A stretch of DNA of 64,000 nt from Wyeomyia smithii. Taxonomy: Eukaryota > Arthropoda > Insecta > Diptera > Culicidae. The translations under genes were made by a program, and so were the position numbers. Positions 33,450 through 45,000 of this stretch are shown here, piece by piece. The stretch spans positions 27,348,358 through 27,412,357 of the forward strand of contig NC_073696.1 of the NCBI RefSeq assembly GCF_029784165.1, written 5' to 3'. The notes under the pieces were generated by a model that was not told where the DNA came from, ran no database searches, and saw nothing but the letters and a program-made list of their open reading frames with translations. The first letter of the stretch is position 1. Every line of letters begins with the position of its first letter.

Positions 33450-33584
33450 ATTCATTTCTTTTCAATGGAAAATTTTGGAATTTAATAATTTCCCTCAGTC
33501 AGGGTTTATTTAGCACTTATAACTGAACTCTCAAAAATTGAATGAATGCAAATTAAAATTGCCTTATATTCTTATATTTTTAGG
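33450..33584 (+). repeat. Dispersed repeat B, copy 2
   Basis: Partner of 30575-30720, ending in AAAATTGAATGAATGCAAAT and a T-rich tail that runs into a foldback-family end. Confidence 0.65.
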
Positions 33585-33860
33585 GCCAAAATGGTTTGTT
33601 TGATCGGTGTGACGTCTTCGAAAAAGTTTTAGATAATAATTTTGTCCTTACGAAATGATATACACTCTAAAAAAAGTTCTTTATTTTTTGAAAAATAAGT
33701 AAAAGAAAAATTTAAAATAATTTTTCTAAGAGCTAATTTTTTAAAAAATCAATTTTTTTGTTTATAAAAACTACAAAAAAATACCTGAACAATGCAATCG
33801 GTCCGAGCATGGAAAAATAAAGAAAATAAAATCAAAAATGACGATTAAAATAAGATTAAA
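33585..33860 (+). repeat. CTTCGGCAAAGTTGTAG-family foldback, left part
   Basis: TTTTAGGGCCAAAATGGTTTG and TTTGATCGGTGTGACGTCTTCG match the left end of the element at 46693. It continues into GTTTTAGATAATAATTTTG and ATACACTCTAAAAAA, as in the copies at 11276 and 46730. The right end could not be placed, so this copy is probably truncated. Confidence 0.65.
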
Positions 33861-33899
33861 ACTGGGTCATTTTTTATGAAACTGCTCCTGTGCGGAAGA

Positions 33900-34592
33900 G
33901 TTGTTCAAAATACTGATTTGAATTATCTGACATTTTTGGCAATTGCTTATTAAGCTAGTATTACACTTAGGAAAATTGACTTTTTTCTTTTACGAGATAT
34001 TCAATTTCTGTCTTCGGCAAAGTTGTAGAGCTATCGATTTCATGAAACTTTACCAAAGACACAAAATTCCTAGGTCTTATTTCTGAAGAGAATGAAGAAC
34101 AAGGTAGTTAAGAGCGTTATTTTGAAACTATAAAAATACGACCCTCACAACATGCCAAAACAAATAACGTTGAGTAATACCTCACAAACATTTACAATTT
34201 AAAAAAAAATTTATTTTAAAAATTGACATAATTTTACCTTAAAATCGCTCTATCCCAAAGTTGGTTTAACAGAATAAACTTCTTTTATTTTGAAAAATTT
34301 ATATTTTGTTATTATCTGAAACTTTCTAGAACATCTCAAGTTGATCAGAAGAGATATAATTTAAATGAAAAACTAGTTTTAAGAAAAACAGTTATATCTC
34401 TTCAGAGATAAGTCCTAAGAATTTTGTGTCTTCGGCAGAGTTTCATTAAATTGATAGCTATGCTACAACTATGCCGAAGACAGAAATTGAATATCTCATA
34501 AAATAAAAAAGTTAATTTTTCTAAGTGTAATACTAGCTTCATAAGCAATGAAATAAAAATGTCAGATAGTTCTAATCAGTATGCTAAACAAG
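33900..34592. repeat. ~690-bp inverted repeat with ~200-bp arms
   Basis: Left arm 33900-34095 and right arm 34375-34592 are inverted copies. Shared phrases include CTATCTGACATTTTT, AGCTAGTATTACACTTAG, GAGATATTCAATTTCTGTC and TTCGGCAAAGTTGTAG. Each arm is itself partly palindromic around TTCGGCAAAGTT words. The spacer is about 280 bases. Coding capacity is absent. Confidence 0.8.
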
Positions 34593-34641
34593 CCTACCGA
34601 AGATACCAAACCCCTAAAATGTAAGAAAAAGTGAGGAAAGA

Positions 34642-34678
34642 CTTTTGACCGCCTTTTTTTTAGAACGGCCCTACAGTG
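34642..34678 (-). repeat. Terminal fragment related to the 6509 foldback MITE
   Basis: CTTTTGACCGCCTTTTTTTT followed by CGGCCCTACAGTG aligns with the right terminus of the 6509-6959 element (CTTTTGACCACCTTTTTTCA, then GGACCACAGTG). Its last bases overlap the start of the 34672 palindrome, so two element ends meet or share CAGTG here. Confidence 0.5.
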
Positions 34679-36632
34679 GTCCAATAAGGTAAAAAGTGGA
34701 ACTTAATTCCATAGCGCCTTTCACCTTCGTCCTGGCTTAATAGTGTCTTTTGAACAATTGTTTGATTAAATAACCCGCAGAAACGCAAATTGTCAAAAAA
34801 TTTGAAAAGTTTACTTCACTAAAAATAAAAAAATAAACTAACTTTTTTGTGTTGAGATAGAGGAATGGTTTATTCAGAAAAATTCTATCTGTTTTTAGTT
34901 TTTTTGTACTTAACTTCTGTTAGTTGCAAAGTGTTGTTCGGAGAAATTGTTAGGGTATACAAAACACACATTTTTTCCAAAGGCCATATATCTCCAGGAC
35001 TTTTCCTTACATAGTTATATCATATTTTAGCCTTTTCTTCGATAAATTCAAGAACGTAAAGGCTAACAAGGGGCAAGTGGAATCATGCTGTCAATCCTTT
35101 TCCTTAAAGATAAGCTGAAGTACTATCAACTCTTTTAGGTTTTATGTGTCCCAATCCATATTAGAGTACGACGAGCATATGTCACAGTAGGTTTTTATAT
35201 ATCAATGTTATTAACATTTTTGTCTACCACAATATATCTAACTAATGGTAGCAGTGGTCATAGGCTCCTACAAGAACTTTTTTGTATTAAAAGATAGAGA
35301 AATGGCTTATTCAGCAAAGTTTTAGAACGTGCAAAAATATGAAACTTTGCTCAACAAACAAAATTTCTACCTACAATGGGTACAGAGTTAGAGAGAATTT
35401 TCTATGAACGTTACTTAAAAGATAGTTTTTTTGTACTTAACGTTTGTTAGTTACATTTTACTAGAAAACGTTGTTTTAAAGAAGTATTTGGGCATATAAA
35501 ACACACGTTTTTGTTGAAGGCCACACATCTCCAGGACTTTTCCTTAGAAAGTTATAGCACATTTTAGTTTATTTTTTCGATAATTTTAACAACGTATAGA
35601 ATAAAGATTAGGTGGATTGGGACGGATGAAACTTATAACAGTTTAGAGCACTCGAGCTAAACTTTGAGAAAAAGTATTGATATCATGACTCCACTTGCCG
35701 CTTTTTGCTTTATACGTTCTTGAAGTTATCGAAAAAAATAAGCTAAAATATGCTATAACTTTGTAAGAAAAAGTCCTGGAGATGTAAGGTCTTCAACAAA
35801 AACGTGTGTTTTATATGCCCATATACTTCTTTAGAACAACGTTTTCTTGTAAAATGTAACTAACAAAAGTTAAGTACAAAAAACTAACTTTTAAGTAACG
35901 TTCATAGAAAATACTTTGTAACTCTGTACCCAATGAAAATAGGAACTTTGTTTGTTCAGCAAAGTTTCATATTTTTGTACGTTCTGAAACTTTGCTGAAT
36001 AAGCCATTTCTCTATCTCTCAACACAAAAAAGTTCATATTATTGATATATGAAAATCTACAGTGACATATGCTCGCCGTACTCTAATATAGGTGGATTGG
36101 GACAAATGAAACCTAAAAGAGTTGATAGTACTTCAGCTTAGCTTCAAAGAAAAGTATTGACATCATGATTCCACTTGCCCCTTTCTAACCTATACGTTCT
36201 AGAAGATATCGAAAAAATGCTGAAATATGATATAACTTTGTAAGGAAAAGTCCTGGAGATATATGGTCTTTGGCAAAAATGTGTGTTTTGTGCAACTAAC
36301 AAAAGTTAAGTACAAAAAACAAACTTTTAAGTAAGTATCATATAATATACTTTATAACTTTGTACCGAAAAAAGATAGGATTTTCATTTGTTCAACAAAG
36401 TTTCATAATTTTGAATTTTCAATAACTTTTCTGAATAAATCATTCCTTTATCTCTTAACACAAAAAGTTAATATTTTATTTTTAGTATAGTGAACTCTTC
36501 AAATTTTTTGACAATTTGCGATTATGCGGGTCATTCGTACAAACAATTGTTCAAAAGACACTATTAAGCCAGGATGAAGGTGAAAGGCGCTATGGAATTA
36601 AGTTCCACTTTTTGCCATATTGGTCCACTGTG
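34672..36632. mobile_element. 2-kb foldback element, nearly complete palindrome
   Basis: Outer ends read CAGTGGTCCAATAAGG (left) and CAGTGGACCAATATGG (right, inverted). Inverted similarity runs almost to the centre near 35650, giving arms close to 980 bases with small gaps. Within each arm a unit of about 430-540 bases is itself duplicated in direct orientation: CATCTCCAGGACTTTTCCTTA occurs around 34989 and 35526 on the left and, inverted, around 35770 and 36240. No coding capacity and no convincing target duplication was seen. A transcript would fold into a very long hairpin. Confidence 0.85.
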
Positions 36633-36874
36633 CACTGTGCAGCGTAGCATTTCAGTAAGTACTGGAGAGATTGACATAAAATTTATGACAATTAAGAAAA
36701 ATAATCGGAAAACTTTCGTCGAAATTTTTCATATGGGATGCGGTGTTTGTCAAAAGAGGGCGCCAACAGTAAATATGTATAGCAAACAAATCTTTTAGTT
36801 ATGTGGAAATGTCTGATTTTATGCCAATTTTTTTTTCATCTATAATTTATTTGACACGGCACAAACTCGATTTT

Positions 36875-37419
36875 ATGCCAAATGATCGGTATTTTCGAGA
36901 ATTGTTATATTCCTCATTTCATTCAAAGAAAACGTTGGCTGAAGCGTATGGAGAGTTAAAAAAAAGTTCACTGAAATGTCACGTAAACATGTACGAATGC
37001 GTTATTAACCCCGAGCTCACCGCGGGTAATCGGTCTAAAAGTTAATATTAGAATAAGTTAGGGAGGTTATCGAAGAAGATAAAGGAAATGAAAGATGAAA
37101 AAGTCTGTTTTAGAATTTAGTTGTAATTTTTGTGATTGTTAATTGTTAATATAGTTTAAATAAATTTACAAATTTGGAAAAAAAATGCTGCTCTAAAAGA
37201 CACAACGTGCCGTGATTGGCTCTGTTGATTTAAAGGCGCTAATTGCAATGTTGACGACTGTCTTCGAGAAGGAAAACCAAGCAAACGTTGGATTGGTAAA
37301 ATAGTTCGGTGAGGGTCCATCATGGCGTTTGGCATTGCCAAACGCAGAAACAGCTTGCTTCGGTATTAGAAGTTACCCGCCAAGCCATTTCTAAGCGATT
37401 GCATGCTTTTTCAAAGTAA
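36875..37419 (+). pseudogene. Mariner transposase N-terminal relic, interrupted
   Basis: Piece 1 (36875-36954) reads MPNDRYFRELLYSSFHSKKT and then LAEAYGE, like the first helix-turn-helix of mariner transposases. Piece 2 (37187-37419) reads AALKDTTCRDWL, then VDDCLREGKPSKRW and EVTRQAISKRLHAFSK, matching the second part of the bipartite DNA-binding domain (known relatives have a CRDWF motif and TQQAISKRL). A stop follows CRDWLC and frames shift after it. The two pieces are split by a ~230-base insertion. No catalytic domain or TIR was found. Assignment is by motif memory. Confidence 0.55.
36955..37186 (+). mobile_element. Probable 3' fragment of a retrotransposon inside the mariner relic
   Basis: This stretch breaks the mariner relic at the codon boundary after AYGE. 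It ends in AATAAA (37159-37164), a short spacer and GGAAAAAAAA, as a 5'-truncated retrotransposed copy would. The body (CCCCGAGCTCACCGCGGGTA) is not assigned to a family, and target duplications are unclear. Confidence 0.45.
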
Positions 37420-40400
37420 AGTTCTATTTTATTGAAAAAGAACAACAAGAACTCAGTTGTGCACCTGTCTACATCAATTGCCAATCTTTGAGTGGCACAA
37501 ACTTCACGACGAATTTTGGTTATGATGATGGATAAATGTGAGAAATTCGAGCCTGTTTTACTCCAATTTAATTTGGTTCCTCTTGTTTTCGATTGATCAG
37601 AAATACAGCAGTTGTAGAAATTGAAAACAATTTTAAGAAATAACACTTTCAGATAAAAAACCAAGTTTATGGTCATGTTTTTTTTTTTTTTCAAATCCAA
37701 AAGTGTTAAACTAAAAGTTATATATTCGTGGATTCGATGGACAAAGAGAGTGGCGTCAAATTAATATATGTAAAAGACATAGACCAAAACGAAACCAATA
37801 TTTGTGAATAAGTTCGCATGTTTTAGTGTCTCTATAGATTGTCGAAAATGAATTTATTACAGAGACGCAAAGACGCCTTCGAAAATTTAGTCTACTCTTC
37901 GCCTAGCATAAGTGATTTTTCTTTGTTTTGTAGTAACACCACACAAAAAAAAACAATCGAAACATAGAATACTTAAACAAAAAAAACTCTCATTCACTCC
38001 GGAACGTTCGCAAAGCAAGTAGGTCAAAAAACCAAAAAAAACGCAGTTGACTGCCTCAAACGCAAACAATCATCATTAATCTTAGCTTTTATCTTTTCGC
38101 TCAGAAATCGTGTACGAAATAAAACATAGCGTTGCCTTCGGGCACTTATCAGCCACCAACATTTCACCACTACTGCGCTAAACGGAGCTAACCGAAAAAA
38201 AAAACCCTTTGGCTCGCTTCATCACAACATGCGCGATTCCCTTCAATTTTTCGATTGGTTGCCCCACGAAGCAGCTCGCTCCCAGCTACCAACCCTCTCC
38301 GGCGATCTTCTGTAGGTTGTTACTATTTTGCTTTCCTAACTAGCTCAATCGGTACAACTTAGCGGCATTTTCGAGCGGTATTTTCCTACGTTTTTCTCTT
38401 CACCCATGAATTTCAACCAGTTTGTACTGTTGCGTTCGTCGTTCATTACTCGTTCTACTAGCTTCTCTCCACCTTATCTGATATCGTTCCGAGATTATAT
38501 CTTCTGAGAATTCAAGTTATCATCACTATCATTATCATGCTCATCATCATTCACAAAACCAGCATCGTCTACTCGAAAAAAAAAGTCGTCACGGATCGCA
38601 AACACGTATTTTCCCTGCTTTCTTCTTTCTCCCGCTGAGTGTGACCTCTAACAGCACACGGTGGTTCACTAAACAGAACCAGACAACACATCTCCAGCTC
38701 AGAGGCGGAGGAACCGGAATCAGAAGATCAACTCGTCTCAAGTCCCTCTTCCCACACTTGTCTCCGTTTTGGGTCCCAGCCGCGTGGTTTGCACCCTTCT
38801 TCTCCTGTCACGTTTGTCCCCTTTTCTCCGGCTGCAGAAATAACACACACGGGAGTGCAAAATTTGAATTCCTGGAGCGGGTCCAAGGCGCTCCGTTTAT
38901 CAGATGTGGAAAGTAAAAAAATTAATACGACAGCATCCAGTCCATAATAGGGTCACTGCACTCTAGTAGAAACTATGGTAAAAATCGGCACAAAGCAAAA
39001 TCACCTTTTTCTCCTTTCTCCTGTGTGGCGACGGCGACGTCAACCAGCAGAAAACACACCAAATATCGGAAATTGTTCACACAATTGACAATTTTCGTTC
39101 ACTTTTTCTTATATTTGTTTCCACGGCGATACTCTTGTACGTTCCGTACGCACGTTTCAATTTCCCTGCACTTCGCCGCAAACACCTTTTCTGGTGAGCA
39201 ACACTTTCTACAGCCAATAACTTCCACCTGCACCCGAAAATTCACCACAAATAATTTACCAGTGTCAAAACGCTTGCTGCCAGCCGTAAAACTGAAACGA
39301 TTCTCGCGAGTAACAAAACGTAACTGAATTGGGTCGCCCCACCAGCAGTGTGTCGACGTCCAACCGGGAACCAAATTCGCTCCATCGCCGTCGCGGGTAA
39401 ATCTCTCCAAAAGAGCGCACACTGCGAACAAAGAGAAAAGCGTCTCCATCGAATTCTCACTAAAGCGCTGGGTGGGCTCTCCGCGCTTTCGGTGCCTTGC
39501 TCACACAATGTTGGGTGGCACAAGAAAAGCGCAGCTTTGCGAGAATGGTCGGTGAGAAAGTGCAACCGTGTGTTCATTTGCGTTCATTATTGTGCAGCCG
39601 GCGGCGCCGGTTTGCTCTGGGTGGTCATTTATGTTGCCACCACAGCACAGGAGGCCACGCAGTGGGTTGAATTGATTGCTTTTAGGTGCGTTTTACTGCA
39701 ATTGCAAACCTAGTTTTCCACAGTTCCAGTGATTCCAAGCTGAAATTGATTTTTTATGTGTCATGTTCTGACCGCCTGCAGTAGTTTAAGAAGTTTTGGA
39801 CTCAAGTTAGCATCAATTTAATTTTCTCAACTGCCTTTTGTGGCTTTTGGTTTCTGATTTCTGCGGTCTGCTTTGCTTTAATTATTCAAAGTATTCTTGA
39901 ACTCTGAAAAATGTCAAAATAACTGCTTTTTTTTAAATAACGACGGTGGAGATAAACAATCAAGACAGAACTACAGATTTGCATCGCTAACACAATTCTC
40001 TTTACGCGATAAACTCAGCCTCGACCCAAACAAAACTAGACACAAACGTCCAATAGGAAAGACAATTACAGTTGCAAAGTTTATCACCATTATCATAGAT
40101 AACGAATTTATGCATTTCCTTATTATCAAACAAAGCGAAGTAGTTCATTTCGCGCGCCCCGTTCCCACCATTTTTTTCTGTTAACCGTTGATAATGTCCA
40201 AACAATGAAGACTGTCCCGGGAAGATAAACAAAAGATTGTACTTTTCCCGCCTTAGCTTCATGAGCTTGAGCATCCGCGCGGAGATGGTAATTATTATCG
40301 GCTACTAGTTCCGGAACGAGCAGCGTAAACAACGGACGATTGCAGAATTTTAAATAAGCAGATACTAGCTATAAAACGAGAGCCTCTTCCGCAAGTGCAA

Positions 40401-41925
40401 TGCGATAATACTTTTTCCCGTCAACCCGCGGGGATTGTCCAGTTTGGAGCACTCTTCCACTTGATGATGATTACGATGGCATAACTTGCTCAACGTTCTG
40501 CATTTCAATTTCATGTTGTTTTAGTTTTTTTTTTGTTTAACGCTGCCTCAACTTTTTTTGTTGTTCCTATCCACAAACTCGTCAGTTTGCGGCAATGATT
40601 AAAAGTTAATCAGCATAATTACTGGCCGCTTGGTTGCACTCCAGTTCATCCATACTTGCAATCGCACTTGAAACATCTCAGTTTACCGAGCGACTCACAG
40701 CGCAGCCTAACCAGGCTAGACCGGGCTATATTTTTTCTTCTCAGTACTGATAATTTTGCATAATCGACCATTGTTGAGGTAAACTCCTTGCACCGAAGCG
40801 TGCACCGGTTGGAGGAAGTTAGTCAACTGTTATATACGTGGCTTCGTTCGAGTGACCTCTGAAATTGACTTTCCAAAATTTTGCTAGCTTCAACGCTGCA
40901 CGTTCCATGTACTGTTGTGGGTGTCGATAGTGATTTTATGAATGCAGAGAAGTACAATCACAGCATCTTATAAGAAGCTGGCAGCTTGCTTATGTAAAAG
41001 ATTACAGGACCGACCTGGGAGTTGGTTATGTGCTTCACACAAAGAAAAGTTTTTTTTTTCGTGAAACTATCGGAACAATGAAATAGCGAAACTATTTCTT
41101 GTGTAGTTATCGACGGTGGACCGGGAATTTTGAAGTTCGATTTTATTTCGAAAAGTTCTGTTACCCGTACGGGGTAATGCTTGCAGGACACAAAAGCATT
41201 CGACTCAATTCCAATTGATCCGGAGAGGTACTATAGGTAGCGCTCTATCCCAAATAGGGGTGGATGATCTCTAAATTGGATCATATTTTTACAAAAAAAA
41301 CTTTGTGACTCATAAACGAATCAAAGGTAAAATATCGATTTGCTCAAAAATTAGAAAAAAATAAAAAAATAGATCACAGAAATCCTATGCCGAATCCACA
41401 ATACGCCTCTATAAAACTCGGTTTTGGTTAGCTCAAAGTCACTGGAATCTACCCGGGTTTCTGCTGAATATTACAGTGTTCAACACTGATTTGGTTCCTA
41501 GAGTTCAAACTAGAAGATAATGTAAGATCATAGCGTTTCAACCATTCCTGTGAGTTTTAGTGCCCCTAGCAAAAATTATTTTGGCAGAGACTTAAATGAG
41601 TTTTCACGTAAGTAAACGTAGAACCGACGAACCTGGCGAGCAATGATTTTGCGACTATTTGACGCACTTATCGCATTTACTAGAGGCACCAAAATTCACA
41701 GGAATGGTGAAAATGCTATAATCTTTTCAGGGCAACTTTTTTTCTGCTGTCAGTTATGTTGCGGGAGAAATAAAACGAACAAAATACCGCCAATTATTAT
41801 TCCCTGGAGATGTTTCGTCGTGCGTCCTACTGGCAAGTTTTATCGATAAGAGGGACTTATTTTTCGTTAAGAGGAAGTCACGCAACGGTATTACAGAAAT
41901 CAGCGTAAAGGAAGGGTAGTGATGG
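37420..41925. other. Low-repeat DNA, unassigned
   Basis: No transposon ends, arrays or domains were seen. 38100-39720 is the most GC-balanced part of the window, with many short overlapping frames on both strands (for example 39099-39449 minus and 39348-39713 plus), none with a motif. It may contain promoter or untranslated exon sequence of a gene outside the window. 39720-41925 is more AT-rich. Confidence 0.4.
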
Positions 41926-42054
41926 GGTGCCTGAGAATAAATCCATGCTTAAGTCCTTTTTGACATCGAATGGCCTGATTCTACTAAGATTCGAACCCAC
42001 GACCATCCGCTTGACATAGCGGACTCTGTAAGCTTGCGGCTACGCAGCTTCCCT
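41926..42054 (-). mobile_element. tRNA-derived SINE, second family, copy A
   Basis: Read on the minus strand it starts with GGGAAGCTGCGTAGCCGCAA, contains a B box GGTTCGAATCT (plus-strand 41987-41997) and ends near ATTTATTCTCAGGCACC. It is unlike the 14438 SINE in sequence. It sits at the left edge of the CAGTT array. A second copy is at 44070-44208. Confidence 0.7.
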
Positions 42055-45000
42055 GAGTTCCAATTTAGTTTCAGTTCAGTTGCAGTTTTTTTAAACGGAG
42101 TTTGAGTTTTTTTTTGTTAAGTTTAAGTTTAATTTTGGTTCAGTTTTAGTTCAGTGTCATTTGACTTCCAGTTAAGTTGCAGTTCAGTTACAATTCAGTT
42201 CGTTTAGTTTGAGAAAAAATTAATTTGAGTTTCAGTTCAGCTGCGGTTAAATATAAGTACAGTTTCAGTTTAGTTTCAATTCAGTTTCAGTTTGAGTCAA
42301 CTATTAACTGTTATTGAAGTCGATTTCAGTTCATTTTCAGTTAGGTTTCCGTTCAGTTTCAGTTCAGTTTTAGTACAGCTTCGGTTCAGTTTGAGTTCGG
42401 TTTAAGTTCAGTTTCAGTTCAGCTTAGTTCAGTTTCAGTTAAGTTACAGGTCAGTTTTAATTCAGGTTCAGTTAAGTTCCAATTCAGTTTCAGTTAAGTT
42501 CCAATTCAGTTCTAGTTCAGTTTGTTTCAATTCAGTTAGAACAAAATTTTATTTAAATTTTAGTTCAGTTGCAGTTCAATTCTAGCTAAGTTTCAGTACA
42601 GTCTCAGTTCAGTTTGAGCTCGGTTTTAGTTAAGTTTCAATTACGTTTTAATTTAGTTTCAGTTACGATCTTGTTCAGTCTCAGTTAACCGTTCACTTTT
42701 AGATTTGTTTTATTTCAGTTTGAGTAAAATTTTATTTTATTTCCAGTTCAGTTGCAGTAAACTTAACTTCACTTCAGTTTCAATACAGTTTTACTTCAGT
42801 TTGAGGTCGGTTTAAGTTTAATTTCGGTTCAGTTTAGTTTAGTATCAGTCCTGTTTCAGTTGAGTATTAGGTCAGTCTCAGTTCAGTTTCAATTTAGTTT
42901 CATTTAAGCTTCCGTTCAACTCCGATTCAATTACAGCTAAGTTCGAGTTCAGTTGCAGTTCGGTTTGAGTAAAATTTTATTTTAGTTTCAGTTCATTTGC
43001 ACTCCAATTCCAGCTCAGTTTCAGTTCAGTTTGAATAAAATTTAATTTGAGTTTCAGTTTAGCTGCAGTTCAATATCAGTTCAGTTTCAGTTTCGGTTTG
43101 AGTTAACTATTAACTATTAATTCAGTCAAATTTAAGTTCATTTCGGTGAGGTTTCAGTTGAGTTTCAATTTAGTTTCAGTGAAGTTTCGGTTCAGTGTCA
43201 GTTCCAGTTCAGCTTAGTTCAGTTTCAGTCTAGTTTCAGTTAAGTTACAGGTCTGTTTTAGTTCAGTTTTAGTTGAGTTTCAGTTTCGTTTTAGTTAGGC
43301 TACAGGTCAGTTTTAGTTACGTTGCAGTTCATTTCTAGTTCAGTTTGTTTCAATTCAGTTTCAGTTCAGTTAGAACAAAATTTTATTTTGATTTTAGTAC
43401 AGTTGCAGTTCAATTCTAGCTCAGTTTCAGTTTAGTTTTAGTACAGTTTCCGTTTATTTTGAGTTTGGTTTGAGTTAAGATTCAGTTTAGTTTCAATTTA
43501 GTGTCTGTTACGCTCACGTTCAGTTTCTGTTAAGTTTCCGTTCACATTCAGATCAGTTTTAATTCAGTTTCAGTTCAGTTTGAGTAAAATTTTATTTTAG
43601 TTTCAGTCCAGTTGCAGCACACTTAACTTCACTTGAGTTTCAGTACTGTTTAACTTCAGTTTGAGTTTGGTTTTAGTTTAGTTTTGGTTCAGTTTAGTTT
43701 GCTTCAGTTTAGTTTTAGTTAAGTTACAGGTCAGTTTCAGTACAGTTTTCAATCAGTTTCAATTTAGTTTCAGTTAGGCTTCTGTTCAACTTCAGTTCAA
43801 TTACAGCTAACTTTGAGTTCAGTTGTGGTTGAGATTCAATTTAGTTTTAGTCCAGTTTGAGTAAAACTTTATTTTAGTTTCAGTTCATTTGCAGTTTTTT
43901 TTGTACGGACCCCACTGCGACCAGTAGTTTTTTGATTTTTTGTGGCATTATCATCGACCTTATCATATCCTCCTGAAAGCTATCTCTCTAATATCGTATA
44001 ACGTGCTATTAGTCTATGATATTATCGAAGTTTTAGACCAGTGGTTATTAAGTCTGGAGAGAAGATTTTGTGTGGAAGAGCCTGAGAATAAACTCATACT
44101 CAAAAGTCCTTTTTTGCCAACGAATGGCTTGGTTCTACAGAGATTAGAACCTATCACCATTCGCTCTTCAAAGCGGACTCTGTAACCTTGCGGCTACGGA
44201 GCTCGACATTTGTAGTTTACTTCCAGCTCAGTTTCAGTTCAGCTTGAGTAAAACTTAATTTGAGTTTCAGTTGAGCTGCAGGTCAATATCAGTTCAGTTT
44301 CAGTTCAGTTTCAGTTTCAGTTTGAGTTAACTATCAACTATTATACAGTTAATATTCAGTTCATTTTCGTTGTGGATTCAGTTTTAGTACAGTTTCGGTT
44401 CAGTTTGAGTTCGGTTTAAATTTCAGTTCTGTCCGGTTTCAGAGTTTTAGTTCAGTTTTAGTCCAGTTTCAGTTGAGTTATAGATCAGTTTTACTTTAGT
44501 GTCAGTTAATTTTCAATTCAGTTTGAGTTCAGTTTTAGTTAAGTTTCAGTTACGCTCCCGTTTAGTTTCAGTTCAGTTTCCGTTCACTTTCCGTTCACTT
44601 TCCTGGCAGTTTAATTCAGTTCAGTTTCAGTTTAGTTTCGGTTCAGTTTCAGTTTGAGTTAACTATTGACTATTATTCAGTCAAATTCCAGATAATTTTC
44701 GATTAGGTTTCAGTTCAGTTCCAATTCAGTTTAAGTACAGTTTGAGTTCGGTTTAAGTTCAGTTTCAGTTCAGCTTAACTCAGGTTCAGTTGCGTTTTAG
44801 TCCAGTTTCAGTTAAGTTATAGGTCAGTTTTAATTTAGTGTCAGTTAAGTTTCAGTTCAGTTAGAACAAAATTTTATTTTAATTTCAGTTCAGTTGCAGT
44901 TCGATTCTAGATCAGTTTCAGTTTAGTTTCAGTTCAGTTTGAGTTCGGTTCTAGCTAAGTTACAGTTAAGCTCCCGTTCAATATCAGTTAAGTTTCCGTT

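Noticed and set aside
39099..39713. Host gene suggested by overlapping frames of 111-121 codons
   Set aside because: Frames overlap on opposite strands in GC-balanced DNA, with no domain or start context that favours one.
41926..42054. A genuine tRNA gene on the minus strand
   Set aside because: It has a B box and tRNA-like 5' text, but no full cloverleaf or acceptor pairing could be drawn, and it continues into a SINE body with a second copy at 44070.
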